Positions 25,546 to 37,704 of a DNA stretch of 64,000 bases are shown here, piece after piece. Position 1 is the stretch's first letter, and every line of letters starts with the position of its first letter. The stretch spans positions 1 through 64,000 of the forward strand of contig LWCA01000030.1 of assembly GCA_001642005.1 (NCBI GenBank). Reading direction: 5' to 3'. The DNA is from Intoshia linei. Its lineage: Eukaryota; Orthonectida; Rhopaluridae. Under the pieces are notes generated by a model. The model ran no database searches. It had not been told where the DNA came from and was given only the letters and a program-made list of their open reading frames with translations. The position numbers and the translations under genes are program-made.

Positions 25546-27992
25546 TTAATTTTCCATCAATTCCTTTTTAATTTTATCTTGATTTACAAATTCAAAAATA
25601 TGTGGAGCATTAATGACAATTGATATGGTTCCATCAATAGTTACAATTAGAAATATATAAAATTGTAATCTATCAATCACCATTGCAGTGTATCGCCATT
25701 CATTTAAATTCTAAATTGGATTACTTTAGTCGTGTCATAAAGAACGTGTACCTCAAAATGACTGTCTTCGTTCTTTAAATGGTTAGCTATATATTTAACC
25801 GAGTTTGCTGCCTTGACAATCTTTTTTGGTATACCATTTGTCGGATGATCTTTATTCACGATTCTTTTGACTATATTATTTAAATTTACATTTAATGCAT
25901 TATATATGATGCTTTCCAATGTTTTTTACCAGTGGATTGAGGGATCCCCAAATTCCAATATATCACCTGGAACCGAAAAAATTTACTTACAAATGTTACT
26001 ATGTTAATTGAACATTGTTCACATAAACTTCAATTTTATTAGAATAAGATATGAGAACTACATTGGGAGCTCTGGTTTACATAACATATATACAATTTGT
26101 ATATAAATGTTTATAAATTTCACTTGTATAGTTAAATTTATTTTTTTCGAGGTAACTGCATAAACAGAATCCTTGGATTAACATTTGTGAAAATGTTTTT
26201 CCAAAATTTTGACATTTGATGGGTCCGTTTAGTTTTAAAATTGAAATTGATGATAATGACAGTTATTAGAATAGTGTAAATATTCATAATAAAAGTAACT
26301 AGCAAATATCGTGAAATGAGTGGAATCGTAATTGATTTTAGCGGTAAAATTTTTGATACCAATAAAAGAAACACTATTAAAGCCAATAAGATTGAAATAC
26401 ACATTGTAACCTTTTCTCCAGCCTCAGCTGGTAAATAAAATACTGCTACGGATAAAAATGATATTAGAATGCATGGAATAATCAAATTTATCGTATAAAA
26501 TAATGTTTTTCGTCTAATTTGGAATTACTTTATCTCCATTAAATGTCCAGGATCTAAAATATTATTATAGTATAGTTAAACTAATTTACGAAAAATATAA
26601 TTATAAACTGTCCTTACATATAATTCTTAAGTAATGTTAAATTGGTATAGTGTAGTATTCAATTTTTCTTTGGAACAAGATTAAATAAATTTTATCAAGT
26701 ATCTCTTAATAATTCCGAAAAATAAAACTTTTCCATTTATTCAAAAATCCCTATTCGATTTCGATTCTCTTATAAGGTCATTTTGATATATCAGATATAT
26801 ATAAAATCAGATTGTCATTATTCAAAAATTGGACTCTTAAAAATTTTTTCAGTATATGCGTAGTATCATATTGCTCTAGCCACCTCTTAACGGCTCTTGA
26901 TTTGACAAAAAAATAATTTTGCAAATATTGAGTGCAATTTAAGAAATGAGTTCGCGATTTTACGCAAATTTCGTGGTTTTTTGTGTCAACTCGTTTATTT
27001 TTCGAGTGTTCACTGTGTATGATATTTTGTGAAATATGAAAGTTGAATTACCCAAAATTCATTTCGCATTCTTGTTCATCAAATGGAAAATATTCAACTT
27101 CTATTATACAAGAACTTTTATATATGGCTGGAGGAATCCACAAAACATCACCGTTGTGATAAATAACAACATTTGGTTTATAAGATACTTCATAGATGCC
27201 GTCAGCACTAAAAAGCTACAGATTACATTGTATAATATATGTATATCTTTATCTCAAAATCACGCCACCATAACATTAGACTACTACAATATCTAATAAT
27301 CTACTTGAATCGAATCAATTTCTACTTTTAATTTCATGTTAAACAAAATTGATATAACTTTAATCGATCTGAGAAATTGAAATTTAATTACTTGTTAAAT
27401 AGAACAATTTCTAGCTAAATTCATTGTATTAATAAATTAATATACACAAACCTTCCAAACAAGATGAGGTGATAATCTTATAGTTTTTATTCCACCAAAA
27501 TCTTCAGGGTTCTAATGAAATTGGTAATCATTCCATAACTGTAATATTGATAAAAATATAAAAAGTATAGATTAATATCATACCATTTTTAACCAAACAT
27601 TAGATTTCATGATTTGATTCTTTTCGTCCTTAATTAATGAATAAGTATTAAATGAATTATTAACCATTTCTCACTTCAAATTGTTATCTAACAAATGGTG
27701 ATGATTCTTTTAACCCAATAAAAGTACATGTGGGACATTACATACATTATGTATTAGTTACTATTACATAATGTATAATCTATTTTATTAAATTTAGGAT
27801 AAGTTCATTGAGAACCAATTACACAAAAATAAATAATTACAATATTTATAAGTTGATTGATTGCTAATCCAAATCTTACCACAATTTTTTCTGATCAATT
27901 TGTAACAGGTCTTATTAAATAGTTGTATTTTTTCACATTAAATATTTCATTCAATATGTCCAATTCATAATCACTTCTGCTATGATGGAAAT
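25546..27992 (-). pseudogene. Nicotinic acetylcholine receptor subunit, broken
   Basis: Family: pentameric ligand-gated cation channel. Exons seen: 27992-27841 (LIRPVTN, IVVRFGLAINQLINI), 27628-27584 (DEKNQIMKSNVWLKM), 27538-27452 (NPEDFGGIKT), 27207-27052 (ADGIYEV, then the 13-residue Cys loop [15 protein letters not shown]), 26553 to about 26140 (GSWTFNG, IRRKTLFYTINLIIP, TM1-TM3 with the EKVTMCISILLAL pore helix), about 25920-25752 (SVKYIANHLKNED) and 25710-25546 (WRYTAMVIDRL, TM4, stop). Breaks: in-frame TGA at 27,897-27,895; TAG at 27,514-27,512 replacing the conserved Trp of W-N-P; the L-P-D-I-x-L-Y segment missing after 27,452; and near 26,505-26,530 the C-loop with its vicinal cysteines is gone, with a frame change. 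A 41-nt intron (25,751-25,711) still splices cleanly. Inference: recent pseudogene. No signal-peptide exon was found. Confidence 0.85.
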
Positions 27993-30688
27993 CTAAAAAT
28001 GGTAATTTGATTCAAATTATCCAAATAAAAATTTTTAATCTTAACTGAAAACGGAATATAAAGTCTAAATAACAACAATTGTTTAAAAAGATTGTATTTT
28101 GCCGTTTTTAATTATTTATACTGTCAACATTTTATGGTTTATTAATTACGTTTAGCATTGCCTAGATGTAAAAATAGTATATACCAATATAAAATAAATA
28201 TTAAAAAATAAAATAAAATATATTTTATATATAAATGGTATTTATTTCAAATATCTTGATAAAAAAACCATTTTAAATAATCAATAATCTATTATTCATG
28301 TTTAATTTAAAACCACTACTAGTATGATTATAGATATTGAAAATATTTTAATTTAGTGTAGTTTTTAATTTTATCAAATCTTACATTATTATTATATTAA
28401 GTTACCTAGTAAATAGCTTTTTGACTTTGTAATATTATTATATTATATACGATATTATTGATTTGGTATCGTAAACGGTATTATTTGTTGGATATTCGCT
28501 TAAATTGATCAAAATTTAAATATCTGGAGAATGGTGTCACATTTTATGGAAATTTTGATGATTTGATGGGAAATTTAAAGTAAATGTGTGTATTTTAAAA
28601 TCGAAACTTAATTTAATTATTAGATATGTATTTAGATTATATAAAATAATAAGTTGACTGGCATGTACTATGTACAAACAAGACCTAGCTTTGCCAAGTG
28701 CACATTTTTATAATACTTAAAAAGTAAATTCACGTTGAAAATCTAATTTAAAAATACTCCCATTCACTATTATCAATCCTTTAAAGGAGAGGTTCCCAAA
28801 TTTGTGTCAGGTGAAACTATCATATCACATTATTTTTTACTTTAAAGTGAATTATTCCATCTTAATTTTGTTTTGTTAACATTTGCATAAATAATTTTAA
28901 AAACAATTATTATTCCATTTTTTTAATTTATTAGACTGAATGTGTGTATAATATTAAAAATACAGTAAAAACAGTCAAATCCTAAAAATTGTCATAAATA
29001 GCATAAATTCCAGAAAAAATAAAATTATAAACTATTTTGTTATTTTGAGTGTGATGATATATACATAATTGATTGAATCATTGATACATGATATCAATTA
29101 TCGATTGGCTCAGAAGTTTGTTTTATGTCAAATAATTTAGCGGGCTGTAAAATTCGAAATAGAATATTTTTTAATTAGAAAGGCCATGATTTTATTAAAT
29201 TTTTATTAAAATTTTTTTCGATCAGCGATTCTGAGATTATTCAAAAGATAGGCCAAATTATCATTGTCGATAACGAAGTAAAATTGGCGAGTTCATTCTT
29301 TGTCATAATTATGTGATAATTTTATCTTGAAAATTATATAAGAAATATTTTTTTGTTTGGTTCCCTATCCATTTTTTAGGATTGATGTGATATGCAAAGT
29401 TGTGAAGATGCAGCAGTAGGCCCGGTCAAATGGAAATTGTAGGTCCTAATAAATTTTTTTTACAAAATCGGACCTCTGTAAATTGATTAATTGATCGTTT
29501 ATTACTTAAAAATTAAAAATACCCATTGGAATTCGTATTAGTCATTATAAAAATTAAAACAGTAAATATATAATATTTTAAAATTTAAATGTTTCATGAT
29601 TGTAGACCCGCTCATATGGACCCTTAGCCGTCTCCGCAGTCCTGTGAATTGTTTAAAAAATATATAAATGCATTGGAAAATTGCATTAAATATATATTTT
29701 AAATTTTAAAATACAATAAAAACTTAATGTTTATAAAATTTAATTTATAACCTATTTTTTGTTAATAACAAATTTAATGATACTACAAATTTAGTTTCCT
29801 ATATAATTCGGATATTATCTTACTCTAAATATCAGTTATTTATTTATTATAAATAATATAATTAATTTTTATTTCCATCGAAAATCAGAAACATTAACTT
29901 TACGTTTTGTGAACGAAAAGTGAAAATTCATCAAATTTTTTGAAGTACTTTTACTAAGATTTGAAAGAAAGTACTTACATAGTTTTAAAAAAAATTATTT
30001 TATTGAGTTTTACTGTACAGAGTTTTAATTTTGTAAAACTAAGTACTTATTACTAACTGATTTTATAAAAAAACTAAGTTTAACACACTAGTACGGACCC
30101 CTACGGGGAAAAACTTTTTAAACATAAATAAATATTAACTGTAATATTCCCCTAATACTGGAAAAATCATTAATAGATATAATAATATCAAAATTAACTA
30201 ATCATCGAAATTTATTTTCCTTTCCTGTTTTAGACCATACAAATATAGTTTATCCATTAAACCATAATATAATAATAGTTTTTGTTAATGAGATAATTAA
30301 TTAGGTTAAAATTTTAAATAGATTAAATTACGATAAATTATTCATTAATTAGTAATTGCAACTTAAATTAAATTATAATTTAGATCATTTCACTATAATC
30401 ATTATACACAATTTTAATTATGTCTTTTGATAAATACGATTGTACATTAATGTGCAAAATCGCTATTGATATTTTGAAAATTTTTGTTGTGACACAATGA
30501 ATTAAATGTAGCCAGTATGTTTGTAATTATCTGTCAAGTCAATATGATCTTAAGTAATTGTTACATATCAATTTTGCAATCTTATTAATAATAAAATTAT
30601 CAACACGTTAGTATTCATTTTATCAATTTTGTTGCAACGTTTGCATTACATTTTAAAATAAAAATTCAAATTATTAATTTACTAAAAA
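27993..30688. other. Intergenic region
   Basis: No gene recognised. AT-rich with a possible diverged hAT remnant around 29,415-29,640 (GGCCCGGTCAAATGGAAATT and GGACCCTTAGCCGTCTCCG ends). The promoter of the gene starting at 30,689 should lie at its right end. Confidence 0.35.
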
Positions 30689-33674
30689 ATGAAATTAAAA
30701 AGACCTGGAGAATTTGAAACAATTAGCCGTAAACCAAGTAAGTCATTATATACATTAAACTTAATAATATTAACCAACGCCATATCTTTGAGTTTAAGTA
30801 ATTATTAAATACAGCAAAAGATTTTTAAAAATTAAAAATATTTATAACTCTTTGCAGTGAAACAGTGTCTAACAGTAAATAGTAAACAGTAACTGTCTTT
30901 CTCCCAGTTAGCAGATTTCCATTACACGTACATATCAAATTGAACCTAATCAATCAATAATGATAATAATTGAGTTTCATTAATAACGGTTGGGTATAAT
31001 ATTGATACAACTTCTTCACACGGTGTGGTAGTGCAAAGAATGTCCATGCTTTTAAAACTGCTCCAGAATCTTGTTGTTTAAAACTCAAAGACTCTTTTCA
31101 TTTAAAAAATGGGTAGTTTGTGGTTTTGGTCATGAAGATCCAATTTTTGAATTTAAATTTTTTCTTAATTTCTACGCTGGAATAACCTGACTTTACTTAA
31201 TAAATGGTTACTCACACTGACAGACACATTTTTAGCAAAATTTACTTGTATAATTGTAAGGATTTTATGTTTCATTTTTTCAAAATATGCGTCAACGAAT
31301 ATAATATTTTGTTGTATTAAATTAAATTTTAAATTATATTTTTAGTAAGATTTATGAAGTATATGTACAATATAATGGGTCAATGCCAATGCACACACAC
31401 TGGTCAACACCAGGATCATGAATTATCTCCCATTTTTAACCTAGTTGTGACAAACTGTCCACGTAATTTTTTCTTTAAATTTTTTTATTATTTTATTAAT
31501 TAGATTGTAACGTTGTAGTCGTTTGCGTTATCACTAAATGCAGCTGTAAACACGAACGATCTGATGATTTTGAAGAAGTGGTAATTTTAAATATGTTTAC
31601 TATATTCAAACATGAATAATTATTACATTATATATAACAATATGATTAAAAGTAATCATTTTTTTAGATTAAACATTTTATGAACCGTAGAGTTATCAAT
31701 TTCGTTAGAGGGGATGGTAATTTTCATTATTTTAAATTTTATAAATTCATATATTTAGAGATATCTTATCATAACGTATCCGAATGTCATAAAAAAATGA
31801 AAGTGGCTGGTAATTTTATTTTATCAAAAACTTCATAACATAAATCTTAGTCTATGTTTTCGTACAATATACTTCATAAAAACAATAATTAACACTACCC
31901 TGGGCGCAAGTTTCCAGATATATAATTTCATACACAATTAATTGGAGTAAATTTCATTTTACCAACTTTAAACAGATAATTAAAATAATATTGACAGTTA
32001 ACATTGTATCAATATGGTTTAAAATTTTCAGTTAAGACATTAAACAGGATTTATTTATTTAAATGTAACCACTTTGTTCATAATTAATTTGCTTTTTTTT
32101 AAATTCAGTTCTAGCTTATTTGTTTTGGTCTTTACGAAATTGATTTTGATTTTATCTATAGTTTTGTGTATTAATTATGAGGAATTTAAACACTATTAAA
32201 AATCAAAATAAAAGAGCTACAATTAAATTTAAAAATAAAATTGCAACCCGAAACCACGGAAACCAATATACAGTTGATTATAAATAAAATAAAGTTATTT
32301 TATATTTACATTAAATTTTTGTATGATTTTCAATAATTAAATTTGAGAGGGGTAAATTCTTAAAATCAAAAAAGTCATCCACGTGCAAACTTGGTTTTTC
32401 TAATAATAAAGAAAGTGAACACCCTAATCATTAAAGTAGTTTTTATAAATGTTGTAATTTGGATATTTTAAATTATATTATGAAAAATATATGTATTTCT
32501 ATAAAACTGCAATTAGAGACAGTTAATAACGTGGCCAGTGAAACTTCAATCTCAGATTCAAATCTAAATCAAACGCATAATGAACATAATTATCAAGATG
32601 GTAATATAATATTTTAATTTATATAGATATACATTTTTGAATCAATAATAAATATTATTTAATTTAATTTATTGATTACAAACATATAACTGAAAATAAC
32701 AATAGCAATGAATCAAACGGTACTAGATAACTTAAATATATTACATACATTAAGACGGGTTATGAAACTTTTACGTCGACCACAAATTTACAAACAAAAA
32801 TACAATTTCGTGTACCCAAAGAATGGATAATTATGATCTCGAAAATATTAAAAAATTTTTTATGGGTCCCAGTAAACCATACATACAAATTTGGCGACTT
32901 TATAATGCATATATGTCATAATTTGATTAATTTTACATATTTTTAGTTAATTTCAACTAATAAATTATTATTATTATTAAATAATAAATAATATTTTAAA
33001 ATTATATTTTATGTATTTTTGTAGAAGCAGAATTGGATACAGATAGTGACGTGGAATGTGAAACTTCAATAACAGGTTCCAGTCAATATGAAACGTATAA
33101 TGGAAATAGTGACCAAGATGGTAATATAATATTTTTATTTTAATGGAATATTTATGGAATTGTTAGAAATATAAATTATCTCATAATCAAATTAGTTTTA
33201 AAATAAAAATATATAACGTAACCAGTGGTCATGTAACACTATTTTTACATTGTATAAAAGAATTTCACTTTATTATACATTAAATTTAGTACACGATGAT
33301 GACGGCTTCACTTCAAGTTTTGAAATGGAAAATTTTGGAGTGTTTAATGACACCATCGATAATCTGTATCGATTAGACTTCATAAACATTGAGGATTTAG
33401 AATATTTGGACATTGAAACAAGCAATCAATTGGTAATATATGATCGTTTAATTTAATTTATATTGTGTAAAATAACATTCATTAACATGTAAATATTTTA
33501 TTTTTATTTTAGAGAATCCAAATTTCTAATGAATTACATACTTGGAATAAATGTTTATATGGTACTATTTTTATTTAAAAAAATCAATATATTTATTTAG
33601 ATGCCCACAATATTGAATATCAAAAAACTAAACTATTTTTTAAATATGTATATTGTCTCAAATTTAATGAATAA
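30689..33674 (+). CDS. Nine-exon gene of unknown function with Cys cluster and acidic duplicated exons
   Basis: Not recognised. Exons 30689-30737, 31346-31462, 31504-31580, 31668-31716, 32517-32600, 33025-33120, 33290-33432, 33513-33561, 33601-33674: all GT-AG, all phases consistent, 245 codons plus TAA. Seen: short basic N-terminus; a Cys/His-rich segment over exons 2-3 (GQCQCTHTGQHQDH, then NCPHCNVVVV and CVITKCSCKH) that could bind metal; exon 4 basic (FMNRRVINFVRG); then a strongly acidic half. Exons 5 and 6 are alike in phase, flanks and text (ASETSISDSN versus CETSITGSS, both ending in QD followed by the same GGTAATATAATATTT donor context), so they look like a tandem exon duplication. 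Exon 7 is acidic with YRLDFINIEDLEYLDIE. No signal peptide or membrane segment is visible. It converges on the MDH-like gene 283 bp away. The phase agreement over eight junctions is the main support. Confidence 0.6.
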
Positions 33675-33956
33675 TCTTATTTAAAAAAGAAAAAATTGAT
33701 AAATATCAATTAATAATTTGTAGTTTATCTCATTAAAATTTTAAATTTCAGTTTCTAGTTAAATTAAATGTATTTGTGTAACGGTTAATTCGTTTTCGCA
33801 TTTTAAAAATCACTTGAATTCTATCATCAAATAACATATTTCAAGATTTTCACTATACATTAAGAAAATAGTTGGAATATTTATTACTGATATAACAATA
33901 TATTAATGATTAATTAATATTAAAATTAACTAATCCAACAGATTTAATATGATTAA

Positions 33957-36900
33957 TTATTTTGAATTTTTCTTTTTAAAATTAAGTCCAATATCAATTT
34001 GCGATGAAAGCGTTGCAACTATTTCATCAAACTTTGTTTGTTCAAAATTATTCATTTTACCTATGGGGTAAATATGTTCGACTCCATTTACCTAAAAAAT
34101 ATATAATTGTAATCTTTTATTCTATAGATTACTCCCAATTTAATTTTGGAAGAAAAAAATGGCAATTTAGTAACATTGGAGGCAACATAAGCATAATCGT
34201 AAACTTCTTCGCCTTTTAATCCTTTCATCAACAATTCGACAAATATGTACGCTGCATAAGCTGTAGATAACGTAGCAGTACCCTATATATATAATACATT
34301 GTATTAATTTGGTTAAACCTTTCCTTTTTTTATATCTAATACAACAGTACCAGCATTTTGTATTTTGTCAGTCAAATCAATTTGTTCTTGCTAAAAGTAC
34401 ATTTTAAATTTTATAAAATTCACATAACACACATTCATTTTATTTAAAGGTGACGATTATGGATGGATACTGCTCATCCATCAGTAACAGCATTTGACAA
34501 CCTTTTCTTTCATAATAGGCACCGGTTAAATGCCTAAGCGTACATGTATATTAAAGTTTGATAAAGTGTTTTTTTTTGTTTTCTTGGTGGGCGAATTTTT
34601 AATTTGCAATGATTTTAAAAAAATATTTAGTAAAATTACATTTGTAACATTATATAAAAATACTTAGGGGACATTGGGAAATAAGAAGCAACGGTTCGAA
34701 AACGATGATGTATATTGATTATATCAGGCGTTCTCAACGGGATCCAAATGGTCCATTGAGTCATATGTCGTGAATTATACGGTACGTATTGGTACGTGAA
34801 CCTTCTATCGTGAAATAACAATAACCAAAATAAAACTAATCTAATTGGAATTGATACCAATTCTTTTTATAAACGAATGCATTGATTGAAAGATTGATTG
34901 CAATCAATTATTTCCAATGTCTGACATGGCTCATCTAACTATTTTATTATATTCCTCCATCTCTATATATCTTTAACATACATTCCGTTTCAAAAATAAC
35001 GCAACATTATTAAAAGCTCTGTAGTAATTTTTACAATTATTTTTGTGCTCACAGATTAAATTTGACATTAGTACAAATCATATTACATTATATTTAATTT
35101 AAATAATCACAAAATATTATAATAAAAAATGTTATAGCAAAAAAACTAAATTTTAAATAATAAATGTTGTTTCAAAAATAACGCAACTTTTCAATTATCA
35201 TCCACTGTTACACTTTATTTCATATTAATTGTAATTATTTTTTTTATTTAATGATCACATGATATTTTGGTAGATAACAATTATACAATATTTAATTTTT
35301 AGCTTTATGACAGATAGAAAACCTCATTTATCTGAAGAGGACATTCAAAGGGTATTTATGATGCGATTAAACAATAAAACATTGTCTGAAATAACGTCAA
35401 CCTTTAATGTTAATAAATCGACCATTCATAGAATCTTGAAAAAATAGAATAAGCCCGACAAAAGAGGTAAGCCAACTAAAATAACACCTACCCTTGAACG
35501 ATCGATAATAAGAAATGCATCTAATTCTACTCAATCTCTAAGGAATATTGCTGAAATCACTGGAAATTGTGAGCCTTTAAAAATAAACAAATACGAATTG
35601 CATTATTTTTGAAATGGAGTGTAATAACTACACATTTTTCTGTAGCCCCATTGAGAACAAATGCGTTAATATATCATCTACAAAAGTGCACACACGTACA
35701 TATTTGATATTTAATTAATTTGCTAGGAAAACTACCCTAATTAAAATTTTTATAATGGGTCCTACTGCGGACTAAATTCACATACTGGCTGTTATAGCAG
35801 ATTCACCATTATTAAACATTTTGATTTAATGAAAATTACACTGGTAAAATCTAAATGAGGCATTTGAGATAATAAAGGTAATATTGTAGTAGCAGAATGA
35901 CCGCCAACAACTGGGCATTCGCATTTGTTTACTTGCTGCTTCTAAAATTTGATAAAAATTAATTAATTATTAATTAACAAATAATATTAATTATAATTGT
36001 ATAATATACAATGTATATATTGAATAATTATTCATATATTATATATGAATATATAGAAATTATAAATTACTTTTGCTTTGCCAATAAAAACTCGACTTCT
36101 GATGACGTCTAATGTTGTCATGCCAAAAATCCTTTTTGGGTCGTATACATTAAATTTTTTAAAAACATTTGATGCTACAGGCACCATTGAATTTACTGGA
36201 TTTGAAATTATGCAAAACATTGCTCCTGGACAGAATTTAGCTATTGCTTCGCTCAAATCACTCACTATTCCAGCGTTAACATCAAATAAATCTTCTCTTG
36301 ACATGCCTACATTTATCCACATTAATTTAATTCATTCGTTTTTTACACCATACGTATATTTATATATCAGGGATGCACAACATAATACATAGGACCCGTG
36401 GGTACCATGCGGCCTACCTTTACTCAATCTGCAACCTGTGAAACTTTTTATTATTATTGTCACAATATGCAAATGAAAATATAAATAGAATTTTTCCATT
36501 TTTCTAAACTAGTGCCAAATTTTAAATTAGAATCCATACATATTGAATCTTTGTATATGCTCTAAAACATTGGTTCTTAAACTTTTTCCACTTGGCAACC
36601 CTTAATTCAATAAAATTCGATTTGGCACCCCAAAAATTTAATAAACTTAAATTAGATAAAATAAAAACAACGTAACTACGGTAACAAAACATGATTAGAT
36701 GAAATGGTTTTAAATTTAAATTACAGAAAACCTTTCAACATAAAAAACACTGGTTTGTCCGATTTATCAATATCATATATTTTAGTGAATCCATAACAAA
36801 TATAATCATCACTCTATTTTCTTTTTTTGAAACACAGTAACGACACATTAAGCGGATCACTTTACTATAGAAAAAAGCAGACAATGGACCAGTTGTGAAA

Positions 36901-37704
36901 AACGGACCACTTTTTTCAAAATTTACAGGTTTTCATTACTCTTACGTTTTACGTTATACAAAAAATAAACATTTGATAATAAAATTTAATAAAAAGCGGA
37001 CCATGTTTTGAAAAATCGATATATTGATTTTAGACTTATCGTCGAATGAATTTGATATTACAAATAAACACAAACAAAAATTGCGTAGCATATTATATAA
37101 GTATGATCATATAGTATTAGTATCGTGTCCGTTCACAATATCGTAAATTCAAATGATCGTATTTATTTTGGTTAAGTTTAAATTAAATAATTCATTAACT
37201 AGTTCATTTAATTTAGACTACAAGCCCAAGTTAAAACTGAAATATTAAGATACCATATTATACTTACAAACCATATTACAAAAAAAAATATATTTAATTA
37301 ATTTATCCAATTCAATTTACTATATTTAGTTTAATTATGAAGTTTATTTTCTTACGATCTTTTGATAGTGCGCCTATTAGTATACAGTGTGTATTACACA
37401 AATAAATTAACATGTCTAACTATATTCTGATCAAAATATAATATTGATTACCTGGCTTCTGTGCAATACCAGAAGTCATGACAACAATTTGGCAATTTTT
37501 AAGAACACTTTCAAGAGATTTTGCAGTTTCGTGACCTTGAATAACGGAATCTGTGTTTATGTGACTAAGATCACATGAGACTCCATGGACGTTGGCAATA
37601 TCATAAAGTGCTAATTCTGAAACATCTTTGTTCAACCGCAATAACAAACTTAACGGTTGACCAATACCACCACTTGCTCCAAGAACTGCTACTTTAATCT
37701 TCAT
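33957..37704 (-). CDS. MDH: Malate dehydrogenase-fold enzyme with Gln at the substrate-specificity position
   Basis: Family: NAD-dependent malate/lactate dehydrogenase, mitochondrial/bacterial MDH branch. Exons 37704-37452, 36306-36071, 35941-35840, 34390-34319, 34282-34133, 34091-33957; phases close to 315 codons plus stop (mature human MDH2 is 314). Seen: NAD-binding [24 protein letters not shown]; active-site loop [30 protein letters not shown] with the catalytic Asp and an Arg; [16 protein letters not shown] with the catalytic His; [18 protein letters not shown]. Odd: family MDHs have Arg in (A/P)RKPG; here it is Gln (CAG, 37,461-37,459), the residue lactate dehydrogenases use at position 102. 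There is no N-terminal targeting extension: an in-frame TAG lies 27 nt before the ATG, so the product is probably cytosolic unless an upstream exon exists. Intron 3 carries a Tc1/mariner relic. Confidence 0.88.
34981..35621 (+). mobile_element. Deleted Tc1/mariner element with transposase N-terminus
   Basis: TA-flanked ends CATTCCGTTTCAAAAATAAC (left) and TTATTTTTGAAATGGAGTG (right). A second copy of the terminal motif (GTTTCAAAAATAACGCAAC) at about 35,168 gives an IR/DR-type left end. The transposase fragment starts at ATG 35,307 and encodes Tc1-type helix-turn-helix motifs ([33 protein letters not shown]). It is broken by TAG at 35,445 and ends in a deletion that removes the catalytic domain. 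Inserted in intron 3 of the MDH-like gene. Confidence 0.8.

Noticed and set aside
27036-27296. 86-codon + strand ORF
   Set aside because: Opposite strand of the receptor Cys-loop exon, where the minus frame matches the nicotinic family.
34636-34860. 74-codon minus-strand ORF in an MDH intron
   Set aside because: Contains a hAT-type end (CAGGCGTTCTCAACGGG on +); no protein family recognised.
36078-36392. 104-codon ORF on the + strand
   Set aside because: Antisense shadow of the MDH-like exon 36306-36071.
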